Part shown: one piece after another, positions 8,514 to 16,763 of the stretch | Layout of the letters: every line of letters starts with the position of its first letter | Position numbering within the stretch: the stretch's first letter is position 1 | NCBI GenBank assembly: GCA_023417815.1 | Contig: JAEZEI010000116.1 | Coordinates: 1-64,000 of the forward strand | Direction of reading: 5' to 3' | From: Bacteroidota bacterium | GTDB taxonomy: Bacteria; Bacteroidota; Bacteroidia; Chitinophagales; Chitinophagaceae | DNA: 64,000 nucleotides | Translations under genes and position numbers: made by a program | The notes under the pieces: model-generated | Database searches by the model: none | The model's input: only the letters and a program-made list of their open reading frames with translations | Told to the model about the DNA's origin: nothing

Positions 8514-9350
8514 TTACAGTGAGCCAATCTGGCTGCGTACTCCGGCACGCAATATTATTAGGAATTTTGAAAAGTTCGGTATCCTGATGCGGTCGTTCAG
8601 GATCACGGAAGGGGCTACACGCGATATTTTCCGGAACAGGGAAAAATAATATTTATAGGCTACATAAACCCCGAACCTTGCCTTAACCGGTAATTGAATG
8701 ATCCCCTGGTAGGCCTTCCTGAAATCAGCTTCTATATCTTTCTCGATCTCCCGCTTTTGTGTTGCAGTAAAATTCCGGAAATCCACACCGGGGAAGTATA
8801 CTCTTTGTAATGCATTATAGTCTGCGCTCAGGTCACGAAGAAAATTCACTTTCTGGAATGCTGAACCCAGTGCCTGTGCGTAAGGTTTTAGCACATCAAA
8901 TTTTTCTTTATCCCCTTCGGTGAACACGTGCAGGCACATTAATCCAACCACCTCAGCGCTGCCATAAATATATTTATCATACGATTCAGAGGTATGTGTG
9001 CATTGTTCAAGATCTGATTCCATGCTTGCAAAGAAAGATGTGACCAGGTCCTGACCTATAGAATACTTTTTCACCGTTTCCTGGAAGCTGTTGAGGATAG
9101 GGTTCAAACTTATTCCACGCTCGATTGCGATGAAGGTATCCCGCCTGAATTCCTGCAGCAATTCCTTTTTATCGTATTCGTGGAATGTATCTACGATCTC
9201 GTCCGCAAACCGTACAAAGCCATAGATATTATGGATAGGCTCCCGAAGATCGCGATGCAAAAGCTTTATGGCCTTATTGAATGATGTACTGTATTCCTGT
9301 GTCGTGATCCTGCTGCAGTTTGCAGACACATTTTTAAAAAGCTGTATCAT
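8514..9350 (-). CDS. crtB: Phytoene synthase
   Basis: Condenses two geranylgeranyl diphosphates to phytoene, the first committed carotenoid step. Both Asp-rich magnesium sites are visible: DEIVD at 50-54 and DLSAD at 173-177 following FLR. The length of 278 residues is normal for Bacteroidota. The ATG lies 17 bp inside the end of crtI, indicating translational coupling. Confidence 0.95.
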   Translation of the reverse strand: MIQLFKNVSANCSRITTQEYSTSFNKAIKLLHRDLREPIHNIYGFVRFADEIVDTFHEYDKKELLQEFRRDTFIAIERGISLNPILNSFQETVKKYSIGQDLVTSFFASMESDLEQCTHTSESYDKYIYGSAEVVGLMCLHVFTEGDKEKFDVLKPYAQALGSAFQKVNFLRDLSADYNALQRVYFPGVDFRNFTATQKREIEKDIEADFRKAYQGIIQLPVKARFGVYVAYKYYFSLFRKISRVAPSVILNDRIRIPNFSKFLIILRAGVRSQIGSL

Positions 9351-10839
9351 AGCTTGGCCGTTTTATGGATCCGAATAACTTGTTCACTTCTCCTGCGGTC
9401 ACTTCCCCGCTGATCAGGCTGGGCGGTACTCCAGGTCCGGGAACCGTGAGCTGACCTGTATAAAAAAGATTCTTCACTTTCCTGCTTTTGATCGAAGGCT
9501 TCATGATAGCGGTCTGCATGATCGTATTCGCAAGCCCGTATGCATTACCCCTGAATGCATTGTAATCCCGGATAAAATCCCTGACCCCGAATTCTTCCTT
9601 AACAACAATATTCTCCCGGATACCACCATAGGCCTTTTCAAACCTGGTAAGAATCTTATCAAAAACTTTTTTTCTTTCCTCTTCTGTATCTTCAAGGCCT
9701 GAGGCAACAGGCACAAGAAAGAAAAGATTCTCGCTACCGGCTGGCGCCACGCTGGCATCCGTTACCGAGGGTGCACAAACATAGAATAATGGTTCGTCGG
9801 GCCACGAAGGATTTTCATAGATTGCCCTTCCATGAACCTCAAAATCGGTATCAAAGAACAGGTTATGGTGGCGAAGCCCTTCAACTTTCCTGTTTAAACC
9901 TATGAAGTATAATTGGCACGAAGGAGCCATCACCCTGTTTTTCCAGTAATTATCATCATAACTTCTATATGTTGTAGATAACAAAGATGTTTCAATATGA
10001 TGGTAATCCGCTCCACCGATCACGATATCGCACTCAAAATTTTGTTCTTCTCCATTCACTTTTGCACTAACGCTTTTTGCGGTTCCCGAAGCAATATTTA
10101 TTGAAGAAACTTCACTGTTGAACACGAATTTCACTCCAAGCCCTGTTGCAACCTTTTTCATTGCCTTTACGATCTCAAACATTCCTCCCTGCGGATACCA
10201 TGTTCCCAGCCTGAGATCAGCATAATTCATCAGGCTGTACAATGCCGGGATCCTGCGCGGCAATGCACCCAGAAAAAGTACGGGGAATTCCAGTAACTGT
10301 ATGAGTCTGGGATCCTTGAAATATCGCCTGATGTGTTTGCTCATGGAAGTGAATACATCTAACTGAACTATTCCTTTTGCAAGATCCATATCGAGGAATT
10401 CACTCCATGAGCGCCCAGGCTTTCTTACAAGCTTATTTATACCGACTTCATATTTATATTCTGCACCTTTTAAAAAACGATCAAGTTGATTGGCACTACC
10501 TGGCTCGAAAGAATTAAAAAGATGTCGGATCGCATTATAGTCTGCAGGTATATCCACTGCCTCATCCCAGAAAACCCTGTATGAGGGATCCAGGCGCTGC
10601 AGATGATAAAAATCAGAAACCTTGTAACCAAAATCGTTGAAGAATTTCTCAAACACTCCCGGCATCCAATACCAGCTTGGGCCCATATCAAATACAAATC
10701 CTTCCTTTTTGAATTGCCTTGCTCTTCCTCCCGGCATGCTGTGTTTTTCAAGAATTGTAACCTGCCAGCCCGCTTTAGCCAAATAACATGCAGCCGACAT
10801 CCCGGCAAACCCACCACCTATGACTATACAGGAACCCAA
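9334..10839 (-). CDS. crtI: Phytoene desaturase
   Basis: FAD-dependent desaturase converting phytoene to lycopene. The dinucleotide fold is CIVIGGGFAGMSAACYLA, followed by EKHSMPGGRAR and DMGPSWYWMP; the GPSWYW form distinguishes CrtI from the CrtD paralogue at 6511. The C-terminal motif is NLFYTGQLTVPGPGVPP. About 501 residues. It is the promoter-proximal gene of the operon. The frame has no ATG near the start; TTG 10839 is used, and an ATA at 10857 would add six residues, so the exact start is open. Confidence 0.92.
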   Translation of the reverse strand: MGSCIVIGGGFAGMSAACYLAKAGWQVTILEKHSMPGGRARQFKKEGFVFDMGPSWYWMPGVFEKFFNDFGYKVSDFYHLQRLDPSYRVFWDEAVDIPADYNAIRHLFNSFEPGSANQLDRFLKGAEYKYEVGINKLVRKPGRSWSEFLDMDLAKGIVQLDVFTSMSKHIRRYFKDPRLIQLLEFPVLFLGALPRRIPALYSLMNYADLRLGTWYPQGGMFEIVKAMKKVATGLGVKFVFNSEVSSINIASGTAKSVSAKVNGEEQNFECDIVIGGADYHHIETSLLSTTYRSYDDNYWKNRVMAPSCQLYFIGLNRKVEGLRHHNLFFDTDFEVHGRAIYENPSWPDEPLFYVCAPSVTDASVAPAGSENLFFLVPVASGLEDTEEERKKVFDKILTRFEKAYGGIRENIVVKEEFGVRDFIRDYNAFRGNAYGLANTIMQTAIMKPSIKSRKVKNLFYTGQLTVPGPGVPPSLISGEVTAGEVNKLFGSIKRPSYDTAF

Positions 10840-10979
10840 CGATTGTTTAAATTTTATGTGCTGAAGTTAAACAAAATTCTATCCAAACCCGGTTTTTCCC
10901 GGAAGAAATTTATAACCCGGCATGAATACAATAAATATATGGGCTTTAGAGGATAACCTTTACCTGCAGGCGGATGATT
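10840..10979. other. 140-bp upstream region of the carotenoid operon
   Basis: Non-coding gap between the sugar-transferase stop and crtI. Three copies of CCCGG lie within about 35 bp (10888-10920). At 10872-10879 the minus strand reads GAATTTTG, a 7-of-8 match to the TAnnTTTG -7 element, 32 bases before the crtI TTG. No clear -33 element is seen. It is the likely crt promoter region, with weak evidence for the exact site. Confidence 0.35.
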
Positions 10980-11636
10980 TCAGAATGGACGGGGCGGAAG
11001 ATCCCTGAAGACCTTGTAAACCAGTTTGTTCTTTGGGAAGATAATGGAATAGCCTGTGAGAAAGATGATCATATGATCGGTGAAAAAGGACATATTCTTC
11101 TGGTACCACATTTCCAATGCAGCCTTATAGGGATATATCTTCCTGTACATTTCACGGGGGTCGGGCGCCGAGGAAATAAGCTCTTCTTCATCCCTGAAAA
11201 TAAGTGAACCAATCCCGGTTATTCCCGGCCTGATATTATAGATCACGTTCCTTACATCTTCAGGGTAAAGGTCGAAGCTGACCTTCATTAATGGTCGCGG
11301 GCCTACGATACTCATATCGCCTTTGAGAACATTAACGATCTGTGGAAGTTCATTGATCTTGGTGATGCGTAAGAATTTTCCGATCGGTGTTACGCGCGGA
11401 TCGTTACGGAGGGTTATTTCCCCGGTGCCGATATTGGGGCTATTCTTAAGCATAGTGGCGAACTTCCAGATATCGAAGTACCTGTTATAACGTCCGACCC
11501 GTTTTTGAAAATAGAACACTTCGTGCTCACCGGTAAGGGCAAGTAGCAATATTATTGGAAGAAGGACAGGTATCAACACCAGTAGTGCAATAAGCGCCAC
11601 AAGAAAATCAAGGAAACGTTTTATGAATGAGTACAT
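10980..11636 (-). CDS. Initiating sugar-phosphate transferase, PglC/WcaJ family
   Basis: Transfers a sugar-1-phosphate to undecaprenyl phosphate, starting a lipid-linked glycan. The 218-residue protein has one hydrophobic N-terminal segment (about residues 10-33), then FYFQKRVG, the basic TKINELPQ motif and VGPRPL, all hallmarks of the bacterial sugar transferase domain. It lacks the large N-terminal domain of WcaJ/WbaP, so it is a short monotopic PglC-type enzyme. It is the only initiating transferase in the window and is three bases from the LegC-like gene. Substrate is inferred to be a bacillosamine-like UDP sugar. Confidence 0.88.
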   Translation of the reverse strand: MYSFIKRFLDFLVALIALLVLIPVLLPIILLLALTGEHEVFYFQKRVGRYNRYFDIWKFATMLKNSPNIGTGEITLRNDPRVTPIGKFLRITKINELPQIVNVLKGDMSIVGPRPLMKVSFDLYPEDVRNVIYNIRPGITGIGSLIFRDEEELISSAPDPREMYRKIYPYKAALEMWYQKNMSFFTDHMIIFLTGYSIIFPKNKLVYKVFRDLPPRPF

Positions 11637-11639
11637 TCC

Positions 11640-12770
11640 TTAAAAGGCCTTTTTAATATTTTCAACTACGTCTGACATTTCCTTTTCGGATATATAGGTT
11701 GAACATGGAATACTCAGGCAATGTCGGTAAACAAAATCGGATCTGTCAGACTTATTAAAGTAAAGATCATTCTTAAACATTCGTAACTGATTCATTGGAA
11801 CCCAGAAAGGCCTGCTCTGGAGTTTATTGTCGTTAAGCAGCTTTAATACTTCGCGCTGCCTGGTTGTTTTTATAGTTGGCAGCCACCAGTTCGGCTTAAC
11901 ATCCTCACTAACTTCCTGGAAAGATATATCTCCAACCCCTTCAAGATTCTGTTTATAATATCCGATTATCTGCCTTTTCTTTTCAAGAAAACCCGGGAGC
12001 TGCTCCATCTGTGCAACACCCATAGCGGCAGCAACATTAACTAACCTGTAGTTATAGCCGATCTCGTCATGCATGTATTCAAACGGATCACTTTTAGCCT
12101 GTGTGGTCAGATGTTTCGCCCTTTTTGCCAGGGCTTCATCATTGGTAACGATCATTCCTCCACCTCCTGTAGTTATGATCTTATTGCCATTGTAGCTGAA
12201 AGTTCCCATTAAGCCCATACTACCGGCATGCCTTCCTTTATAATAGCTTCCCAGGGCTTCTGTTGAATCCTCGATAACAGTAATGTTGTGAGAATTGGCG
12301 AGACTCAATACCCTTTCCATATCACAAATATTACCAAGAACATGCACCGGCATGATAACCGGAATGCGCCTTGATGATCCTTTATGGAAGCATGCTCCAT
12401 TCCTCTGTTCCGTTTCATTCTCCAGGAATTCCTGCAGAAGGTCAAGGTCCATCTGCCAGGTATTTTCATCCGTATCGATCAGCACCGGATCCGCCCCTGT
12501 GTACTTTATGGAATTTATCGAAGCAATGAAAGTGATATTAGGAGCAATAACAAGATCATCCTGTTTAACTCCTGCAAGAATTAAACAAATATGAAGTGCT
12601 GTGGTTCCGCTGCTGGTAGCGACTGCATATTTTGTTCCTGCGAATTCTGCAGACATCTTTTCGAATTGGTCCACATAGGCTCCTACACTGCTTACCCAAC
12701 CTGTATCAAGGCATTCTTTTACATACTTCCATTCATTTCCTGCCATGTTTGGGCCACTTAGTAAAACCAT
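11640..12770 (-). CDS. LegC/PglE-type UDP-4-keto-sugar aminotransferase
   Basis: PLP-dependent DegT/DnrJ/EryC1 family enzyme of 376 residues. The N-terminal GNEWKYVKECLDTGWVSSVG pattern is characteristic of the LegC subfamily, which makes UDP-4-amino-4,6-dideoxy sugars. The PLP lysine is in SYNGNK just before TTGGGG. It lies next to a PglC-type transferase and near a PglD-type acetyltransferase, so together they could make a UDP-diNAc-bacillosamine-like sugar. The 4,6-dehydratase that should precede it is not in this module; PseB in module C is the stereochemically different enzyme. Confidence 0.83.
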   Translation of the reverse strand: MVLLSGPNMAGNEWKYVKECLDTGWVSSVGAYVDQFEKMSAEFAGTKYAVATSSGTTALHICLILAGVKQDDLVIAPNITFIASINSIKYTGADPVLIDTDENTWQMDLDLLQEFLENETEQRNGACFHKGSSRRIPVIMPVHVLGNICDMERVLSLANSHNITVIEDSTEALGSYYKGRHAGSMGLMGTFSYNGNKIITTGGGGMIVTNDEALAKRAKHLTTQAKSDPFEYMHDEIGYNYRLVNVAAAMGVAQMEQLPGFLEKKRQIIGYYKQNLEGVGDISFQEVSEDVKPNWWLPTIKTTRQREVLKLLNDNKLQSRPFWVPMNQLRMFKNDLYFNKSDRSDFVYRHCLSIPCSTYISEKEMSDVVENIKKAF

Positions 12771-12812
12771 AAACTGATCATTTTCCCTGCGAAGTTAACT
12801 GCCCAGAAAATA

Positions 12813-13898
12813 TCATCGCATGTTTTTTAATAACCTTATCGAAGGTCTTTCAATTAGCCTGTATAAAGGAACGGCCAGCAGCAATGCAAATACGACCCCG
12901 CTATAATAAGGCCATCGCTCAAAGAATATCAGGTCGCCTGTTATCCGGGATATCAATGCATAATAAAGCAATAAAAGTGGAAGATGTACCAGGTATAGTG
13001 TATAACTGATGTCGGCCAGCCCGGTCAGCACCCCCTTTTTCATCTTAGGCCTGAACAGCAGATGGTCGAATAAAACAATACATAGCCCCAGCGTGAGAAT
13101 ATCTGCAATTGTTTCTGACCATACTTTAAGAACCAGGTTTATTGCCACGAATAAAACCAGCGTTAGTACCAGGGAGATACCGGGGTTAAACAAAGGTTTG
13201 TTCCTGGTCATGAAAAGATCATACAAGAGAAGTCCGGCTATGAAGAAGACCTGGTAATAAAAGATGCTGAATCCTGAAATGTAAAAGGCGGCGATCAACA
13301 CTATACCCAGAGTGATCTTGCCAGTGATCCTTGGCATCATATATAACGGGAACAACAGGTAAAATATCAGTTCATGCCCAAGACTCCAATAGGCAAAGTT
13401 GGCTCCTGCATATTCTCCGCGCCCGGTAAAGAATACAGCATTTATGACCTGGTTCACTGAAAACTGGTCGGCGGCGTGCACCAGCCTGAGATTATAATTC
13501 CTTAGGGATTCTGAGTAAACAGCAGGATTGATAAAGTTTATACTTAGAAAAAGTATGGAAATGCCAAGGATAAGAGAAAGCAGGAACGGAACATAAATCC
13601 TTATCAGCCTGATCTTATAAAATACCAAAAGCCTGTTCCTGTATTTCTGGAATGAATGCCTTATCACAATAGCCGAAAGGATAAAAAATATAATCACACA
13701 TTGCTCACCACATGAACTAAGCATGTCAAAGGCAAAAAATATATAATCAGGGACAGAGTTAAGTCCAACTGCCTTTACATATTCATTTCCTCCTACCCAC
13801 AGCGCGAACTTGGCATGAAAAATAACAACAATAAATGCTGCAAGTCCTCTTACAACATGAAGGTTGTGGAGTTCAGGATTAGGAAGTAACTGCTTCAC
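12813..13898 (-). CDS. Acyltransferase 3 family membrane protein, glycan O-acyltransferase
   Basis: Polytopic protein of 361 residues with about ten membrane segments. The N-terminus has VVRGLAAFIVVIFHA, the conserved R and H of OafA/NodX-type acyltransferases, and SYTLYLVHLPLL lies near the C-terminus. Members acetylate or succinylate sugars of surface polysaccharides on the periplasmic side. The start is GTG at 13898. The acyl group and the sugar acceptor cannot be read from the sequence. Confidence 0.85.
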   Translation of the reverse strand: MKQLLPNPELHNLHVVRGLAAFIVVIFHAKFALWVGGNEYVKAVGLNSVPDYIFFAFDMLSSCGEQCVIIFFILSAIVIRHSFQKYRNRLLVFYKIRLIRIYVPFLLSLILGISILFLSINFINPAVYSESLRNYNLRLVHAADQFSVNQVINAVFFTGRGEYAGANFAYWSLGHELIFYLLFPLYMMPRITGKITLGIVLIAAFYISGFSIFYYQVFFIAGLLLYDLFMTRNKPLFNPGISLVLTLVLFVAINLVLKVWSETIADILTLGLCIVLFDHLLFRPKMKKGVLTGLADISYTLYLVHLPLLLLYYALISRITGDLIFFERWPYYSGVVFALLLAVPLYRLIERPSIRLLKNMR

Positions 13899-13905
13899 AT
13901 GGCGG

Positions 13906-14877
13906 TCAGATATTGCGGAATTTTTGAGCGAACGGATCCGTTACTATCCCGGTTTTCAGGAGAGTATACACCTCTTTTATTCCGTCAGGCACTTTTTTAG
14001 TGATAGTATATCCCAGTTCATTTTTGATCTTATCGAAATTAACCCTGTAATCTCTTGGATCTTCGCTGCTTTCTACAAAATGAACTTTTACTCCAGGCAC
14101 CACTTTACACACCTCTTCGATGATCATACCCTTGTTATAATTTTCCTCGGTGCTTCCTACATTAAAGACATTTGCCCGTACTTTCTCTTCAGGGCTTTCA
14201 AGCGATAATACCACTGCTCTTGCAAGGTCATCGACATGGCAATATGGTCGCCAGAATTGAGGCCCCCAGATCTCCTGTTCTCCATGAACGGCGGCATTCC
14301 GGGTGAATTCATTCACTGTAAGGTCGAACCTGATGCGTGGTGAAAATCCATATACTGTGCTGAAACGTAACGCAGTAGTACATACACCGGAATTCTTTTT
14401 TTCTTCCAAAAGGTATTTTTCAAACTTCACTTTCAATTCTGCATAAAGAGAAACAGGATTCAATGCTGAAGTTTCGGTTACGAAAGAATCCGGGTCAGGC
14501 ATTTTACCGTAGTTGCTGCAGGTGCTTGCAAAAACGAATCTTTTAATATTATTCTTTTCAGCCGCTTCGAATAAAGCTACGCTGCCTGTCCAATTGGTGG
14601 CTGTAGCTTCTTCACTGAATTTCTTACAAGCAGGATCACCCACTATTGCAGCAAGATGCGCCACAGCATCCATTCCATCGAGAGCTTTTGACACGTCGCC
14701 TGCATTCCTTATGTCCCCCAGCATAAATTCAAAATTCGGATTCAGCATTACGTCGTATAATGCATCACCGCCAAATTTCAAACTGTCAATCACTCTAACG
14801 AAATAACCTTTATTCAATAATTGCCTTACAAGCACAGATCCTATATATCCTGCACCACCGGTTACCAATACTTTCAT
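13906..14877 (-). CDS. NAD-dependent sugar epimerase/dehydratase, extended SDR
   Basis: Nucleotide-sugar modifying enzyme of 323 residues. TGGAGYIG is the NAD-binding glycine motif, AHLAAIVGDP follows, and the catalytic Tyr and Lys are in YAELK (near 147-151) after a FASTCSNYG stretch. C-terminal sugar-binding sequence is WRPYCHVDD. It overlaps the next gene by ATGA. It groups with SDR proteins that epimerise or reduce NDP sugars; the exact sugar is unknown. If it were a 4,6-dehydratase it could supply the LegC-like enzyme, but the motif set does not show this. Confidence 0.8.
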   Translation of the reverse strand: MKVLVTGGAGYIGSVLVRQLLNKGYFVRVIDSLKFGGDALYDVMLNPNFEFMLGDIRNAGDVSKALDGMDAVAHLAAIVGDPACKKFSEEATATNWTGSVALFEAAEKNNIKRFVFASTCSNYGKMPDPDSFVTETSALNPVSLYAELKVKFEKYLLEEKKNSGVCTTALRFSTVYGFSPRIRFDLTVNEFTRNAAVHGEQEIWGPQFWRPYCHVDDLARAVVLSLESPEEKVRANVFNVGSTEENYNKGMIIEEVCKVVPGVKVHFVESSEDPRDYRVNFDKIKNELGYTITKKVPDGIKEVYTLLKTGIVTDPFAQKFRNI

Positions 14878-15503
14878 GTTGTTCGATTTTTATCTAATAG
14901 TCTGGATGGATTGCCAATCACGATCTCACCATCGTTAATATTTTTTACTACAACAGCGCCAGCGCCGATAACAGCTCCTTCGCCGATGGTTATGCCCTCC
15001 CTGATAACTGATCCGGCACCTATGAATGCTCCGGCCCCGACTTTTACGTTTCCGCAAAGAACGGCGCCCGGACCTATATGAGAAAATTCACCCACTATGC
15101 ATTCATGTTCGATAATGCTTCCTGAATTGCAAATAGCGCCTTTTTCAACACTGGCCAGTGGATTAATTATGCACCCGGCCCCTATCATTACTCCGTAAGG
15201 ATCTACTATTGATGAAGGATCCTGGATTGCCGCGGGATGAATAGCATTTGCCGGAAGGAGGCCAATTTCCTCTAGGCCCGTAATAACGTTTTTACGTATG
15301 GAATTATTACCGATTGAAACAAAGAACTCCCGGCTAACAAGTTTCGCAATCGTTTCTCCTGACCTTTCGGATCCCAGGTAGATTAAATTGTAAGGATTAA
15401 ATGATTTTTCTTCAGCATCGCAGTATCCTGTAACTGGTATCCCGCCTGCATGAAATATACCGTATGCAACAAATCCATGTCCGGAATAACCAATAAGAAC
15501 CAT
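14874..15503 (-). CDS. PglD/NeuD-family sugar N-acetyltransferase
   Basis: Left-handed beta-helix acyltransferase of 209 residues. An N-terminal Rossmann-like segment (VLIGYSGHGFVA) is followed by hexapeptide repeats from about residue 95, with the probable catalytic His in SIIEHECIVGEFSHIGPGA. This architecture is that of PglD/NeuD enzymes, which acetylate the 4-amino group of UDP sugars. It fits with the LegC-like aminotransferase in the same module. An exact TAnnTTTG promoter element lies 24 bases before the ATG. Confidence 0.87.
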   Translation of the reverse strand: MVLIGYSGHGFVAYGIFHAGGIPVTGYCDAEEKSFNPYNLIYLGSERSGETIAKLVSREFFVSIGNNSIRKNVITGLEEIGLLPANAIHPAAIQDPSSIVDPYGVMIGAGCIINPLASVEKGAICNSGSIIEHECIVGEFSHIGPGAVLCGNVKVGAGAFIGAGSVIREGITIGEGAVIGAGAVVVKNINDGEIVIGNPSRLLDKNRTT

Positions 15504-15527
15504 TTAATTCAGTTTGTTGGGGCGGGG

Positions 15528-15535
15528 CAAAAATA
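15528..15535 (-). promoter_or_regulatory. -7 promoter element TATTTTTG
   Basis: Exact match to the Bacteroidota -7 consensus TAnnTTTG on the minus strand, 24 bases before the ATG of the PglD-like gene. No good -33 TTTG is seen upstream. Confidence 0.5.
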
Positions 15536-15552
15536 AGATAATGCATTCACAT

Positions 15553-16677
15553 TCAGGAAGAGCACGTAACCTCCCTTATTGCTTTAAGATAAGCGTCGAT
15601 CACAATAGATTTATTGAAGTTTCGCATCACAAATTGCCGCGCCTGCCTGCCCATTTCATTACGCTGATCCTGGGAAAGCATAAACATCATTTCCATCTTT
15701 TCTGAAAGATCCACGGCATCTCTCACCCTGCAGAGAAATCCGGTGAACCCTTCCCGGACAACACTCCTGCAGCCGGTAACATCGCATGTAATGGCAGGTC
15801 GCTCCATTGCAGCGGCCTCCAGGAGCACGTTACTGGTTCCTTCACGGTATGATGGAAGTACAATACAATCTGCATTGGCAATAAAAGGCCTGACATCCAC
15901 AGAGCTCCCCAGATATTCGATCAATCCTTCACTTTGCCATTGTTGCATTACGTCCGGCGAAATGATGTTGCTTTTGAGGTTCTGCTCCCAGTACGGTCCC
16001 AGCACCTGGAAGGTTATACCCGCATGTTTCGCTTTCAGAATTCTTGCCGCTTCTACATATTCCATGATCCCTTTATCACGTATCAGCCTGCTTATGAACA
16101 GGAATTTGAATTTGCAGGACGGCTCTGCCGGCATTGGAGAAAATTTTTCTGTATCAACCCCGGAACCCGGGACCAGTGCTGTGCGAGAAGATTCAACATA
16201 TCCCCTCAACAGGAAAGCGTCCCTGTCATCTTCATTTTGAAAGAAGACCAGGGCAGTCTGCTTCAATGCAAACCTGTATAACATTCGGGCAATCCTGTAG
16301 GTCATGGAATTGCTTTCGAATAATGGTCCTGTACCTGTAATGTTTGAGATGGTAGGTATCCTGAGCGACCTGGTAACCAGGTTGCCCCAGATGGCAGGCC
16401 TGATGGTGAACGTAAGACATACATCCGGCTTAAACGCTTTCAATCCTCTTTTGATGGATTTTATATAATTCATGATCTCAATCGGCCCCTGGTTGCTTGC
16501 CTTTACATCTTCCACATCCACTCCCCTATTTCTTGCAAATTGTAATTCTTCGGTCGTGCCTGTTGTAAAAACCCTAACAACAAATCCATGCTGTATCAGG
16601 CTTAGTGTAAGCTTCTGCCGGATCGTATTAGTTGCGAGAATATTATTTTCAATGATCGCTATTCTCTTCATAGACAT
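15553..16677 (-). CDS. PglA-like glycosyltransferase, GT4
   Basis: GT-B retaining glycosyltransferase of 374 residues. The sequence ISNITGTGPLF and the following FFQNEDDRDAF resemble PglA-type enzymes that add the second sugar to lipid-linked bacillosamine. The C-terminal donor site has EGTSNVLLEAA (E-x7-E). It is cytoplasmic or membrane-associated. Its location with PglC-, PglD- and LegC-like genes supports the same assembly line. The donor sugar is not determined. ATG 16677 and ATG 16671 are both possible starts. Confidence 0.83.
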   Translation of the reverse strand: MSMKRIAIIENNILATNTIRQKLTLSLIQHGFVVRVFTTGTTEELQFARNRGVDVEDVKASNQGPIEIMNYIKSIKRGLKAFKPDVCLTFTIRPAIWGNLVTRSLRIPTISNITGTGPLFESNSMTYRIARMLYRFALKQTALVFFQNEDDRDAFLLRGYVESSRTALVPGSGVDTEKFSPMPAEPSCKFKFLFISRLIRDKGIMEYVEAARILKAKHAGITFQVLGPYWEQNLKSNIISPDVMQQWQSEGLIEYLGSSVDVRPFIANADCIVLPSYREGTSNVLLEAAAMERPAITCDVTGCRSVVREGFTGFLCRVRDAVDLSEKMEMMFMLSQDQRNEMGRQARQFVMRNFNKSIVIDAYLKAIREVTCSS

Positions 16678-16763
16678 CTTGGCAAAATAAGATAAATGTT
16701 CAATGCAGTTCGGTAAAAAGATTAATTTGCCCGAAAGGAAATCGGAAAACGGGTAATATTCCC

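Noticed and set aside
10888..10920. Three CCCGG copies before crtI as a light- or B12-responsive operator
   Set aside because: The copies are direct and irregularly spaced, and no MerR/LitR-type regulator gene is present to link them.
10603..10956. 117-residue plus-strand open frame over the crtI start and upstream gap
   Set aside because: Mostly antisense to crtI, no -7 element, no family motif.
13906..14877. Assignment as PglF or a PseB-type 4,6-dehydratase
   Set aside because: The protein is a short soluble SDR with a YAELK site and no PglF membrane domain; motifs do not show a dehydratase Asp-Glu/Lys pair as in RmlB or PseB.
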